Positions 1-7,339 of a DNA stretch of 16,435 nucleotides are shown here, in pieces. Below the pieces are notes generated by a model. That model worked only from the letters and a program-made list of their open reading frames with translations, was not told where the DNA came from and ran no database searches. The DNA is from Limnoraphis robusta CS-951 (GTDB lineage: Bacteria > Cyanobacteriota > Cyanobacteriia > Cyanobacteriales > Microcoleaceae), in assembly GCF_000972705.2 (NCBI RefSeq), contig NZ_LATL02000066.1, positions 1-16,435 on the forward strand. Reading direction: 5' to 3'. The translations under genes were made by a program, and so were the position numbers. How positions within the stretch are numbered: position 1 is the stretch's first letter; the number at the start of each line of letters is the position of its first letter.

Positions 1-622
1 CCCCTAGCCCCCCTTTTAAAGGGGGGAACTGGATTTTTTATTTTTTCCAAGTCTCCCTTTTTAAGGGGGATTTAGGGGGATTCTTCCCCAGGGGGATTTA
101 GGGGGATAAAGTCCCCCTTTTGATCCCCCCTAGCCCCCCTTTTAAAGGGGGGAACTGGATTTTTTTTTCTTGAAAGTCCCCCTTTTTAAGGGGGATTTAG
201 GGGGATAAAGTCCCCCTTTTTAAGGGGGATTTAGGGGGATTCTTCCCCAGGGGATTTAGGGGAATAAAGTCCCCCTTTTGATCCCCCCTAGCCCCCCTTA
301 AAAAGGGGGGAACTGGATTTTTTATTTTTTCCAAGTCTCCCTTTTTTTTCTTGAAAGTCCCCCTTTTTAAGGGGGATTTAGGGGGATTCCAACTCTCAAA
401 TTTTTCTTGAAAGTCCCCATTTTAAAGGGGGATTTAGGGGGATTCCAACTCTCAAGTTTTTCTTGAAAGTCCCCATTTTAAAGGGGGATTTAGGGGGATT
501 CCAACTCTCAAGTTTTTCTTGAAAGTCCCCCTTAAAAAGGGGGATTTAGGGGGATCAAGTCCCCCTTTTTAAGGGGGATTTAGGGGGATCAAGTCCCCAT
601 TTTTAAGGGGATTTAGGGGGAT
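1..622. repeat. Array of GC-rich hairpin repeats, 34-bp and 56-bp periods
   Basis: The core is GTCCCCCTTTTTAAGG followed by GGGATTTAGGGGGAT (31 bases together). Good copies start at 51, 176, 210, 357, 413, 469, 525, 559 and 593. Copies 357, 413, 469 and 525 are spaced exactly 56 bp, with a conserved linker containing CCAACTCTCAA and TTTTTCTTGAAA. Copies 176/210 and 525/559/593 are spaced 34 bp. A second unit, CCCCTAGCCCCCC plus an inverted GGGGGG arm and AACTGGATTTTTT, starts at 1, 127 and 285. Each core can fold into an 8-bp stem (TCCCCCTT/AAGGGGGA) with a 3-base loop on either strand. Similar GGGGGATTTAGGGGG repeats are common between genes in filamentous cyanobacteria. No open frame of interest lies inside. 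The array probably extends to the left of the window. Confidence 0.92.
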
Positions 623-627
623 CAAAC

Positions 628-1662
628 CTACAAAGGCATCCAAACTTTAGCTAAAATTGTCGCAACTTTCATCACAGGTTCAGCAAGAGTTTCAACACCT
701 TCTAATCCTTTTTTAAGTGCCTCAACTGCTTCATCTATTAAACCTTTATCGGGTTGCGGTTTCTTGAGTTCTGTTTCTATCATTTCAACAGGAAACTCTG
801 CTTGTTTTTTCTGAATAGAGTTGAGTGCATTGGTTGAAGCAATTTCCTGTTTCAGCTTTTGCAGTTCATTTAATGCGGTTTCTACGTTAGAACTTTCTCC
901 GACGGTTTGGGTATAGCTTTGATCAAGATTAACCTCAGAATCTACCGTATTGAATGCTTGAAAACCTTGATAATGGGTTCCACTATTACCACTAATGGTT
1001 ATGTTACCAAAAGATTGAGATTTGTTCATAGTAGCAGGATTATCTTGAGAAGATGGTATCGCTTTGTTAGATTCCTGATTAGAACTAATAGCTAACGTTT
1101 TACTTCTCGGTCTATATTTAATTTGAGGTTTATCGACTTCAGAAATAGCGTTTAAATCAATTAAAGTGCGACCCGACTCAAAACAATTATCATAGGGTTC
1201 TCCCGCCCCCAACGCCCGATAAAACCCCACTGCAAATTTAATCGCGGCTTCGTCTCCTATCGCTTGATTCATCCCGACAACACAATCAATATGTTGATGA
1301 ATGGCTTGGGCTTGAATTTCACTATAACAGGCGTTCAACAAAACACATTCGACTTCCGTTTGAAACGCTTTAAATAATCGGGCTAACGCATCTTCACTTA
1401 CCAATACACTTCGCCCAGAATTGTCTTCTAAAATTAACCCATCATTTCCCGAACCATGACCAGAAAAGTGTACAATTGTGGGATGATGATAATAGAGCGT
1501 TTGTTGTAAATCATCAATCCGAACCGCTCCCACTGGTATCACACGAAATTCGTCTCTGTGATTTGATTGTCTCAGGGTTTGTTGAATCTCCCTGACTTCT
1601 TTATCCAAACGCAAACGAGTTGTATCTGCGGGATTAGCCGAGAGAATTAATATTTTTTTCAT
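628..1662 (-). CDS. CHAT-domain (caspase-like) protease with C-terminal helical tail
   Basis: This 344-residue protein opens with the CHAT signature KILILSANPADT (residues 3-14), in which a beta strand is followed by an ANP loop. The presumed catalytic dyad is visible: His69 in HFSGHGSG (65-72) and Cys112 in LLNACYSE (108-115). The segment VGMNQAIGDEAAIKFAVGFY (129-148) is the usual CHAT segment after the cysteine. The domain ends near residue 175. Residues 217-255 are Asn/Gly/Ser-rich and beta-like (FGNITISGN and on). A coiled-coil-like stretch follows (about 258-302), then an amphipathic or hydrophobic helix pair (about 308-343) ending in WMPL. There is no signal peptide, so it is probably cytosolic. 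CHAT proteases serve as effectors in bacterial conflict systems, and the tail may be a signal-receiving or membrane-acting module (inference). No partner gene is adjacent. The ATG start has no clear Shine-Dalgarno sequence. Confidence 0.85.
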   Translation of the reverse strand: MKKILILSANPADTTRLRLDKEVREIQQTLRQSNHRDEFRVIPVGAVRIDDLQQTLYYHHPTIVHFSGHGSGNDGLILEDNSGRSVLVSEDALARLFKAFQTEVECVLLNACYSEIQAQAIHQHIDCVVGMNQAIGDEAAIKFAVGFYRALGAGEPYDNCFESGRTLIDLNAISEVDKPQIKYRPRSKTLAISSNQESNKAIPSSQDNPATMNKSQSFGNITISGNSGTHYQGFQAFNTVDSEVNLDQSYTQTVGESSNVETALNELQKLKQEIASTNALNSIQKKQAEFPVEMIETELKKPQPDKGLIDEAVEALKKGLEGVETLAEPVMKVATILAKVWMPL

Positions 1663-1875
1663 AGGTTAGATGCACAGAGTTGAATAGACGAGATTAGTCC
1701 AAATTAGATCAATATCGCTGACTGAGGGAGTGATAGCTCCAATTTGGCGTAAAAATTATGAGATGTCAAGGGAATGTCGCCAGATGAGTGTTGACTTTCT
1801 ATTACTCATTAATACTAACCCGAAGTTCTAGGGGCTACGAGCCATATAAATTGTTCCTTATCGATTCTTTATTTG

Positions 1876-1904
1876 TTGATATTCTGTTCACTTTAGAATA
1901 TCAA
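1876..1904. repeat. 10-bp perfect inverted repeat, 9-base loop
   Basis: TTGATATTCT at 1876-1885 is the exact reverse complement of AGAATATCAA at 1895-1904. The stem is AT-rich and has no T-run on either side, so it does not look like an intrinsic terminator. It lies between the convergent-facing end of murF and the start of the CHAT gene, both transcribed leftward, and could be an operator or an RNA hairpin. Confidence 0.6.
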
Positions 1905-1977
1905 AATGAACTGCACCCAAGCAAATTCAAAATAAAAAAGCTGAAATCACTTCCGGCGTTGAGTTTGAGTCGTGGGG

Positions 1978-2007
1978 GAAGTGAATTCACTTCGGGGATT
2001 CCCCGAA
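1978..2007. repeat. Two abutting perfect palindromes downstream of murF
   Basis: GAAGTGAATTCACTTC (1978-1993) is a perfect 16-bp palindrome. It shares three bases with TTCGGGGATTCCCCGAA (1991-2007), whose 8-base arms flank one central base. GGAAGTG at 1977-1983 can alternatively pair with CACTTCC at 1948-1954. The cluster begins 18 bp after the murF stop in the direction of transcription. It may act as a processing or termination signal, but no poly-T follows on the minus strand. Confidence 0.6.
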
Positions 2008-2025
2008 CTTTGCTAGTTTTAACTT

Positions 2026-3423
2026 TTATTCAAGTGTTTCTCGAATTTTTTCAACCACAAGATTCAACTGAACCGAATGAGACGCTTTCAACAAAATTCG
2101 ATCACCTGGTTGGATAAATTGAATTAATTGTTCGGCCATTTGATGATGAATATTCTCTGAATTGATCTTCCCAATTTCTACAACAGCTAACCCTTTTGCA
2201 CCCGTTGCCATTGCTTCTGCTTCTTCCGCATCTGCTAAAATAAACAGTGCGTCTAAATTGAGGTCTTGGGCTGTTTTTCCCACTTTTTGATGAAATTCAA
2301 CCGAACGATCTCCGAGTTCTTTCATCGTTCCTAATACTGCAATATGGCGTTTACCAGGTGTTTGTCTTAACAACTTCAAAGCCGCTATCATCGACTCTAA
2401 TCCCGCATTGTAGGTTTCATCTAAAATCACAATATCATTCGCAAATTCATAGCGTTTTGCTCGTCCTTCTGGGAGTTGAACTGACAAGCCTGTTTTGAGC
2501 GGGGTATAGAGTTCTTCAGCAGATAAATTTAGACCTTTAATCACTTTTAGAACCGCTAAAGCTGCTAAAAAATTAGACGCATTGTGAGATCCGGGCAACG
2601 GTAACGGTAAATTAATTCCTTCTACTCGCAGCGTTTGTTCATCAATCAATTCACCCTGTAAATCTCCCCCTTCTAAACCATAAGTCAGTGTTTCTCCCGA
2701 CCAAACGGTTGCCGCAGTCTCGATTAAACGACGGTTATCATGGTTTAAAATAGCAATACTCGTCTTCGGCATTTCAGCGAGTAATTCACATTTAGCTTGA
2801 GCGATCGCTTCTTCTGAACCTAATCTCCCAATATGAGCGGTTCCCACATTCGTAATTAAGCCAATAGTTGGACGAGTAATTTGAGTCAGTAAAGCAATTT
2901 CTCCTCTAGCTCGCATCGCCATTTCAATCACAGCATAGTTGTGATCAGAAGTCAATTGTAAAAGCGTTTTCGGAACGCCAATTTCGTTGTTATAATTAGC
3001 TTGGGTTTTATGAACATTTCCTTGAGTGTTTAAAACCGCAGCAATTAATTCTTTTGTTGTGGTTTTTCCCACAGAACCCGTCACCCCAATAATGGGAATT
3101 GTAAACTGTTCTCGCCACCATCGGGCAATAGTCTGATAGGCTTCTAGAGTATCCTGAACCGTGAGCAAGGGTAAATTGGGAGAGTGAGCTGCAAAATCGG
3201 CTTCTACAATGGCACAAACCGCCCCTTTTGCGATCGCAGGTTCAACAAAGCCATGACCATCAAAGCGATCGCCACGCAAAGCGACAAAGGCTTCTCCAGG
3301 CTTCAGTGTACGAGTATCCGTCGTGATACCGATCACCTGCACGTCTTGGGGGGTATCACACTGCAAAGGCAAAGAAACCGCTAGAATTTGAGATAGTTGA
3401 GTTAATGTGATCGGGCTAAACAT
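2026..3423 (-). CDS. murF: UDP-N-acetylmuramoyl-tripeptide--D-alanyl-D-alanine ligase MurF
   Basis: MurF is the cytoplasmic, ATP-dependent ligase that adds D-Ala-D-Ala to UDP-MurNAc-tripeptide, the last cytosolic step of the peptidoglycan precursor pathway. Numbered from the upstream ATG at 3459, the frame shows the substrate-binding TDTR/GDRFDGHGF region (47-71), the P-loop GVTGSVGKTTTK (125-136), NVGTAHIGRLGS (204-215), NHDN (239-242), HNASNFLAA (292-300) and DETYNAGLESM (347-357). The C-terminal ligase domain carries LGTMKELG (376-383). I chose the ATG at 3423 because homologous sequence begins at MFSPITLTQLSQIL and an AGG lies just upstream. The 12 extra residues from the 3459 ATG look unconserved and lack a Shine-Dalgarno. 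The protein is 465 residues, normal for the family. The gene stands alone, with no mur/dcw neighbours. Confidence 0.95.
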   Translation of the reverse strand: MFSPITLTQLSQILAVSLPLQCDTPQDVQVIGITTDTRTLKPGEAFVALRGDRFDGHGFVEPAIAKGAVCAIVEADFAAHSPNLPLLTVQDTLEAYQTIARWWREQFTIPIIGVTGSVGKTTTKELIAAVLNTQGNVHKTQANYNNEIGVPKTLLQLTSDHNYAVIEMAMRARGEIALLTQITRPTIGLITNVGTAHIGRLGSEEAIAQAKCELLAEMPKTSIAILNHDNRRLIETAATVWSGETLTYGLEGGDLQGELIDEQTLRVEGINLPLPLPGSHNASNFLAALAVLKVIKGLNLSAEELYTPLKTGLSVQLPEGRAKRYEFANDIVILDETYNAGLESMIAALKLLRQTPGKRHIAVLGTMKELGDRSVEFHQKVGKTAQDLNLDALFILADAEEAEAMATGAKGLAVVEIGKINSENIHHQMAEQLIQFIQPGDRILLKASHSVQLNLVVEKIRETLE

Positions 3424-3775
3424 CCTGCAAACATTTAAAACTTGACTCAAGATTGCCATTATTATTTCAGAATTTGGGCATCTTGAGAGAGTCTGAGGTG
3501 AATCTTTTTAATTTCTCATGCACTGGGTAAATTTATAGGTGTTGTAGAAGCCAACAAAAGCTGAACAATTTTAGACCCTAGTTTGTACTGTCTTTGTACC
3601 CAAATTTTAGTCAAACTAGAGTTTTATGGTCTGTAATGGTGTGTAGGAACATTTCATCTGGGGTAAGCGTTGCATTCAGCGAGGAAAATATCTCGCTTCA
3701 ACTCAAAGGTGTATTTCAAGCTTTATTAGCCCATCTTTTGAAAGAATAAGATTTAGGGTAGATTAGTGATCTCAA
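3424..3775. other. Divergent intergenic region between murF and an unknown gene
   Basis: This spacer of about 350 bp separates two divergent genes and must carry both promoters. No convincing -35/-10 pair could be fixed. The best plus-strand guess is TTGAAA (3738-3743) with TAGATT (3759-3764), but the 15-bp spacing is short. An 8-bp perfect inverted repeat, CTAGTTTG (3578-3585) and CAAACTAG (3612-3619), could be a regulator site. The murF upstream ATG at 3459 also falls here. No RNA gene was recognised. Confidence 0.5.
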
Positions 3776-5065
3776 ATGAACAAGTCGTTTGTCAGTCGTT
3801 ACAGTCGGTTTATTTCTCCTGAAGAACAGCAACTCTATGATCACTTAATTGAACAAGTAGAAGTTGAAAGTCCTTCGGAGTTAATTGAACGCATTCGTTT
3901 GTTATTTATTGAAGGTTCTGGCTATCCAGATCGTCAAATCGCTCAGGCTTTAGAGAAAATCTTAAACCATAAGGAAGTCGAAGAAGATTTTAACTTTATT
4001 CTTAATCGCTGTTGTTATATTTTAATCAACGGTTGGCATACGCTACCCAGCCGAAAAGAAGCGATTTATAAATTACTAAAACTGTTTGATAAATTAGCAG
4101 AAAAAACCTTCAGTAGCTACAATCACTCTCGCCGTTTAAAACGACAGAACGAACTCATGCAAAAGTTTGCTCAGAGTGAACAATATTCGGCTTTAAAGCG
4201 CTTTGCAGAAGTGCTTTGTCAGTCGCAGGGGTTTAATTCTCCTCCTCTGTTAACGCAACCTTTAAGAACTCTAATACCCCGTTATCCCTACTTATATACT
4301 CATTGTTTGCTGAGTGACTATAGTTCCTATGAACATCAGCAAATGATTCGACATATTCAAGCTCAAAAGCAACGCAAATTTGAACTGGATTTATCTCGGT
4401 ATTCAGCGCATCAACTGCGACGCCTGGAAGTTGCACGGGTTTCAATAGAAGATGCCAAAAAGATTAAATCTCCCCTCCCTAACCCAACGCTATTAAGTAA
4501 CCGAGAACTTTTTGACGCTTTAAAACAATATGTGGGGAAAGTAGAAGGCTCAGATACTTACCGCGACATGGCTAAACGCTTTATCTCTCATTCTAACTCA
4601 ATCCAAACCTTTCGAGAATTTAAAGATGATTTTTATGAGTATCTCAATACAAGCAGCTTAGGTTCTGCTTACAGTAAACGTCAGTTCAACGATAAACTCT
4701 ATAAGCAGTTACAAATCATTATTCCTCACAGCGATGATGAACCCTTTAATGAATTTCTGCTGCTGAGAACGTGCAGCCAGATGTTGAATTTTCTCGTCGT
4801 TGAGAGTCCACAAAAACCCAATCACTTTGTTTTCATTGACTTAATTTCCAATATTGGGCCGACATTTACCGTTGGTTTACTGCTAAAAATAGTTCTGATT
4901 TGTCGGAAAGTTAGACCCTATTTAGAAAAGCGATTTTCGATTCTTTTCAACCATTACGAATCAAGCTCCCAAGATGCGGTTGTCTGGTTAATTAAAGTTC
5001 TAGAAAATTTGAATATTGCTTTAACCAGTAACTTTGGGCGGATTGATTTATCGTTTATTCATTAA
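3776..5065 (+). CDS. Conserved-looking helical protein of unknown function
   Basis: I do not recognise this 429-residue protein. It has no signal peptide and no clear membrane segment. It looks almost entirely alpha-helical, with many charged amphipathic stretches (for example residues 15-70 and 95-150) and a high basic content in SRRLKRQNELMQKF (117-130). Possible landmarks are NRCCYILINGWHTLPSRKEA (77-96), the segment around residues 160-185 and a more hydrophobic C-terminal part (360-380). Codon use and composition match the neighbours, which argues for a real gene. The ATG at 3776 follows an AT-rich leader without a strong Shine-Dalgarno. It is divergent from murF and followed by an interspersed repeat, so no operon partner suggests a function. 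It is likely a cytosolic, cyanobacterium-specific protein (inference). Confidence 0.8.
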   Translation: MNKSFVSRYSRFISPEEQQLYDHLIEQVEVESPSELIERIRLLFIEGSGYPDRQIAQALEKILNHKEVEEDFNFILNRCCYILINGWHTLPSRKEAIYKLLKLFDKLAEKTFSSYNHSRRLKRQNELMQKFAQSEQYSALKRFAEVLCQSQGFNSPPLLTQPLRTLIPRYPYLYTHCLLSDYSSYEHQQMIRHIQAQKQRKFELDLSRYSAHQLRRLEVARVSIEDAKKIKSPLPNPTLLSNRELFDALKQYVGKVEGSDTYRDMAKRFISHSNSIQTFREFKDDFYEYLNTSSLGSAYSKRQFNDKLYKQLQIIIPHSDDEPFNEFLLLRTCSQMLNFLVVESPQKPNHFVFIDLISNIGPTFTVGLLLKIVLICRKVRPYLEKRFSILFNHYESSSQDAVVWLIKVLENLNIALTSNFGRIDLSFIH

Positions 5066-5068
5066 AGA

Positions 5069-5190
5069 AGAATTCAGAAGTCAGAATTTCTGAGTCAGTA
5101 ATCAAATCAATTGAAGGTCGATTTAGACCCCTTGACGAGTCCAACCGTCGCACAGAATTCAATTCTGTCTCCTGACTCCTGACTCCTGAC
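5069..5190. repeat. Interspersed repeat with CTCCTGA tandem
   Basis: The left arm, GAATTCAGAAGTCAGAATT (from 5070), and the right arm, AATTCTGTCTCCTGACTCC (from 5161), are related in inverted orientation. The right arm holds three exact tandem copies of CTCCTGA (5169-5189). The arms enclose about 65 bp containing GACCCCTTGACGAGTCC. Similar AGTCAGGAGTCAG/CTGACTCCTGACT modules are scattered between genes in many filamentous cyanobacteria. It lies between two convergent genes and ends nine bases from the acetyltransferase stop codon, so it may also serve as their terminator. No protein is encoded. Confidence 0.65.
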
Positions 5191-5198
5191 TACTTTAT

Positions 5199-5699
5199 TC
5201 ATAAACACTTTTCAAACCATTCTACATCCCAATATCGATCAAACTTACGACCCACTTCTCGAAACACACCTACACTTTGAAACCCAAACTTTTTATGAAG
5301 TCCAATAGAAGCAGGATTGGGTAACGTAATCCCCGCATAAGCCCGATGCACATCTTCAGTTTTTAAGGCCTGAAATAAACGGCGATACAGTAACGTTCCT
5401 ATTCCTTTTCTAATAGCTTTTGGATGAACATAAACACTGGTTTCCACCGAAGTTTCATAAGCCGCTTTGGGTCGAAATAAACTACTCGTCGCATAGCCAA
5501 CCACTTCACCTTCAACTTCAGCGACAAACAAACGATAACGACCTATATCAGAATAATGCTCAAACCATTCTTCAGTCCGTCGTTCCACTGTAAACAGTTT
5601 AAGATCAAAGGTAATCGCCGTGTTGAGAATATAATGATTGTAAATTTCCGTCAGTTGAAAGATATCTGAAGGTTGGGAAAAACGAATTACGATAGTCAT
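5199..5699 (-). CDS. GNAT N-acetyltransferase, phosphinothricin/methionine-sulfone type
   Basis: The protein is a single GNAT domain of 166 residues. It begins MTIVIRFSQPSD and continues with IYNHYILNTAITFD, the start typical of the PAT/Bar and MnaT group (COG1247). Acetyl-CoA binding is indicated by ETSVYVHPKAIRKGIGTLLYRRLF, covering the V-x-P and R/K-x-G-I/V-G motifs. ITLPNPASIGLHKKFGFQSVG is the conserved alpha4-beta7 region, and FREVGRKFDRYWDVEWFEK is the family C-terminal motif. It probably N-acetylates a small amino-acid-like substrate such as methionine sulfoximine, methionine sulfone or phosphinothricin, which may be detoxification; substrate identity is inference. The frame extends upstream to a TTG at 5714, but that gives no homologous residues and no Shine-Dalgarno, so the ATG at 5699 is preferred. 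No operon partner is adjacent. Confidence 0.93.
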   Translation of the reverse strand: MTIVIRFSQPSDIFQLTEIYNHYILNTAITFDLKLFTVERRTEEWFEHYSDIGRYRLFVAEVEGEVVGYATSSLFRPKAAYETSVETSVYVHPKAIRKGIGTLLYRRLFQALKTEDVHRAYAGITLPNPASIGLHKKFGFQSVGVFREVGRKFDRYWDVEWFEKCL

Positions 5700-5865
5700 T
5701 GGAGTCCGGCACAATTAACAAGAGGGTAGACTGATGCTCAACACCTGTTAAAATAAACAGAAGTTGATTCAAAATCTTATTATCCGTTATTCTCTAAAAC
5801 TGTGGAGTTCTAAAGCCCACAGGATATTCAAAAAAGATACGATAGGATGAGAGATCAGAGAAATA

Positions 5866-5889
5866 TCAACTCCTGCGAGTTGAGAGGAG
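5866..5889 (+). promoter_or_regulatory. Hairpin directly abutting the ribosome binding site of the GTPase gene
   Basis: TCAACTC (5866-5872) and GAGTTGA (5877-5883) form a perfect 7-bp stem with a CTGC tetraloop. The Shine-Dalgarno GAGGAG (5884-5889) starts at the very next base and lies four bases from the ATG at 5894. Such a hairpin could stack on the ribosome site or be bound by a protein and so tune translation. It cannot by itself hide the Shine-Dalgarno. Confidence 0.5.
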
Positions 5890-5893
5890 CCAG

Positions 5894-7339
5894 ATGAACC
5901 TAGATGACGAACTCAACAATACAATTTTAAGCTTCACTGACATTCAAGCTGAGTTAAACCTCCGGGATGCACAAGATGCGATGCGCGAAATCGTGGCACA
6001 TCTGGACTTAACCCCCCAAGAACGAGCCGGACTGGAAACAGAACTTGAGGGCTTAGACACGATAATGGATAAACTCGAACAAACTCGCGTCCAAATTGCG
6101 GTGTTTGGGATGGTGGGGCGGGGGAAATCCTCGATTTTGAATGCTCTTTTAGGTCAAAATATCTTTGAAACTGGCCCGATTCATGGCGTCACCCAAGCAA
6201 CTCAAGCCAAAAGTTGGCAAGTTGCTAATACGCCTCCAGAAACTTCGGAAATGGGAAATGATGTCGTTTCTTATCGCATTTCTCAAGTCGAATTAATAGA
6301 CACTCCGGGAATCGATGAAGTTGACGGGAAAACCCGAGAAGAAATCGCCCGTCAAGTTGCACAACGCGCTGATTTACTGTTATTTGTGATTGCCGGAGAT
6401 ATTACTCAAGTTGAATATCAGGCGTTATCTCAACTGCGGGAAGCCGGAAAACCGATGTTATTAGTGTTTAACAAAGTTGACCAATATCCTGAAGCTGACC
6501 GGATGGCAATTTATCACAAAATACGCGATGAACGAGTCAAAGAATTACTGTCACCGGATGAAATTGTCATGGCTGCGGCGTCTCCATTAGTCGCCAAAGC
6601 AATTCGTCGTCCTGATGGCAGTATTCAACCTCAATTAAGTCGTTCTGAACCGCAAGTTGACCAACTGAAACTCAAAATTCTCGATATTTTAGACCGGGAA
6701 GGAAAATCACTGGTTGCACTGAATACCATGCTTTATGCGGGAGAGATTAACGAACAGTTAGTGCAGCGAAAAATGGAAATTCGCGATGAAAGTGCGAACC
6801 GAGTGATTTGGAATGGGGTGATGACCAAATCCGTCGCCATTGCACTCAATCCGATGACGGTTATTGACCTCGTAAGTGGTGCGGTGATTGATGTGATGAT
6901 GATTTTAACTTTATCTAAATTATATGGCATTTCGATGACCCAAAAAGGGGCTATTGATTTATTACAAAAAATCGCCATTAGTATGGGGGGAATTACAGCC
7001 AGTGAATTAGTCGCAAATTTGGGTTTAAGTTCTTTAAAAGGACTGTTGGGAGTGACGGCACCGATGACGGGAGGGGCGACATTAATTCCCTATTTGTCGG
7101 TGGCGATGACGCAAGCCGCAGTCGCTGGGGTTTCTTCCTATGGTATTGGACAGGTGACAAAAACCTATCTTGCTAACGGTGCGTCTTGGGGTGATGAAGC
7201 ACCAAAAGCGGTGGTGAAACGAATTCTCGCCTCGTTGGATGAAACGTCTATTCTCAACCGAATTAAAGCCGAATTACAAACAAAATTAGACTTAACTCGT
7301 CATTCGACTCCCCAAAAACGACAATTTGAACAACCCTGA
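5894..7339 (+). CDS. GTPase with C-terminal DUF697-like membrane region
   Basis: This 481-residue protein carries a full GTPase set: G1 P-loop GMVGRGKSS (72-80), candidate G2 threonine Thr100 in HGVTQ, G3 DTPG (136-139), G4 NKVD (193-196) and G5-like AAASP (227-231). An N-terminal helical segment (residues 1-66) precedes the G domain. The C-terminal half (about 300-425) has the hydrophobic, Gly/Ala-rich pattern of DUF697: AIALNPMTVIDLVSGAVIDV (315-334), SMGGITASELVANLG (363-377) and PYLSVAMTQAAVAGVSSYGIG (399-419). It probably associates with a membrane as helical hairpins. Related cyanobacterial GTPases are often annotated as HSR1- or dynamin-like; their precise role is unknown to me, and membrane remodelling or stress response are inferences. 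The start is supported by the strong GAGGAG site. The gene appears monocistronic, ending 222 bp before arsM. Confidence 0.9.
   Translation: MNLDDELNNTILSFTDIQAELNLRDAQDAMREIVAHLDLTPQERAGLETELEGLDTIMDKLEQTRVQIAVFGMVGRGKSSILNALLGQNIFETGPIHGVTQATQAKSWQVANTPPETSEMGNDVVSYRISQVELIDTPGIDEVDGKTREEIARQVAQRADLLLFVIAGDITQVEYQALSQLREAGKPMLLVFNKVDQYPEADRMAIYHKIRDERVKELLSPDEIVMAAASPLVAKAIRRPDGSIQPQLSRSEPQVDQLKLKILDILDREGKSLVALNTMLYAGEINEQLVQRKMEIRDESANRVIWNGVMTKSVAIALNPMTVIDLVSGAVIDVMMILTLSKLYGISMTQKGAIDLLQKIAISMGGITASELVANLGLSSLKGLLGVTAPMTGGATLIPYLSVAMTQAAVAGVSSYGIGQVTKTYLANGASWGDEAPKAVVKRILASLDETSILNRIKAELQTKLDLTRHSTPQKRQFEQP

Larger units (their letters stand above)
1663..2025. other. Intergenic spacer with inverted repeats
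   Basis: No credible gene was seen. A reading frame on the plus strand from 1788 runs antisense into murF and shows no protein-like features. The spacer holds a 10-bp inverted repeat (1876-1885/1895-1904) and a cluster of nested palindromes (1948-2007), listed separately. A perfect TTGACA box lies on the minus strand at 1769-1764. The hexamer 17 bp downstream, CAAATT, is a poor -10 match, so a promoter for the CHAT gene here is only a guess. Confidence 0.6.

Noticed and set aside
1..622. CRISPR array
   Set aside because: The regularly spaced repeats are separated by conserved linkers (or by only three bases), not by unique spacers, and no cas genes are present.
907..1095. 62-codon plus-strand frame
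   Set aside because: It lies antisense within the CHAT gene, whose motifs are clear, and has no protein-like features.
1788..2117. 109-codon plus-strand frame
   Set aside because: It crosses palindromes and runs antisense into the end of murF; the translation looks non-coding.
3424..3459. N-terminal extension of MurF from the ATG at 3459
   Set aside because: The 12 extra residues look unconserved and there is no Shine-Dalgarno; the ATG at 3423 fits the family start better, though 3459 cannot be excluded.
5700..5714. TTG start for the acetyltransferase
   Set aside because: It adds five residues with no family match and no ribosome site; the ATG at 5699 is preferred.
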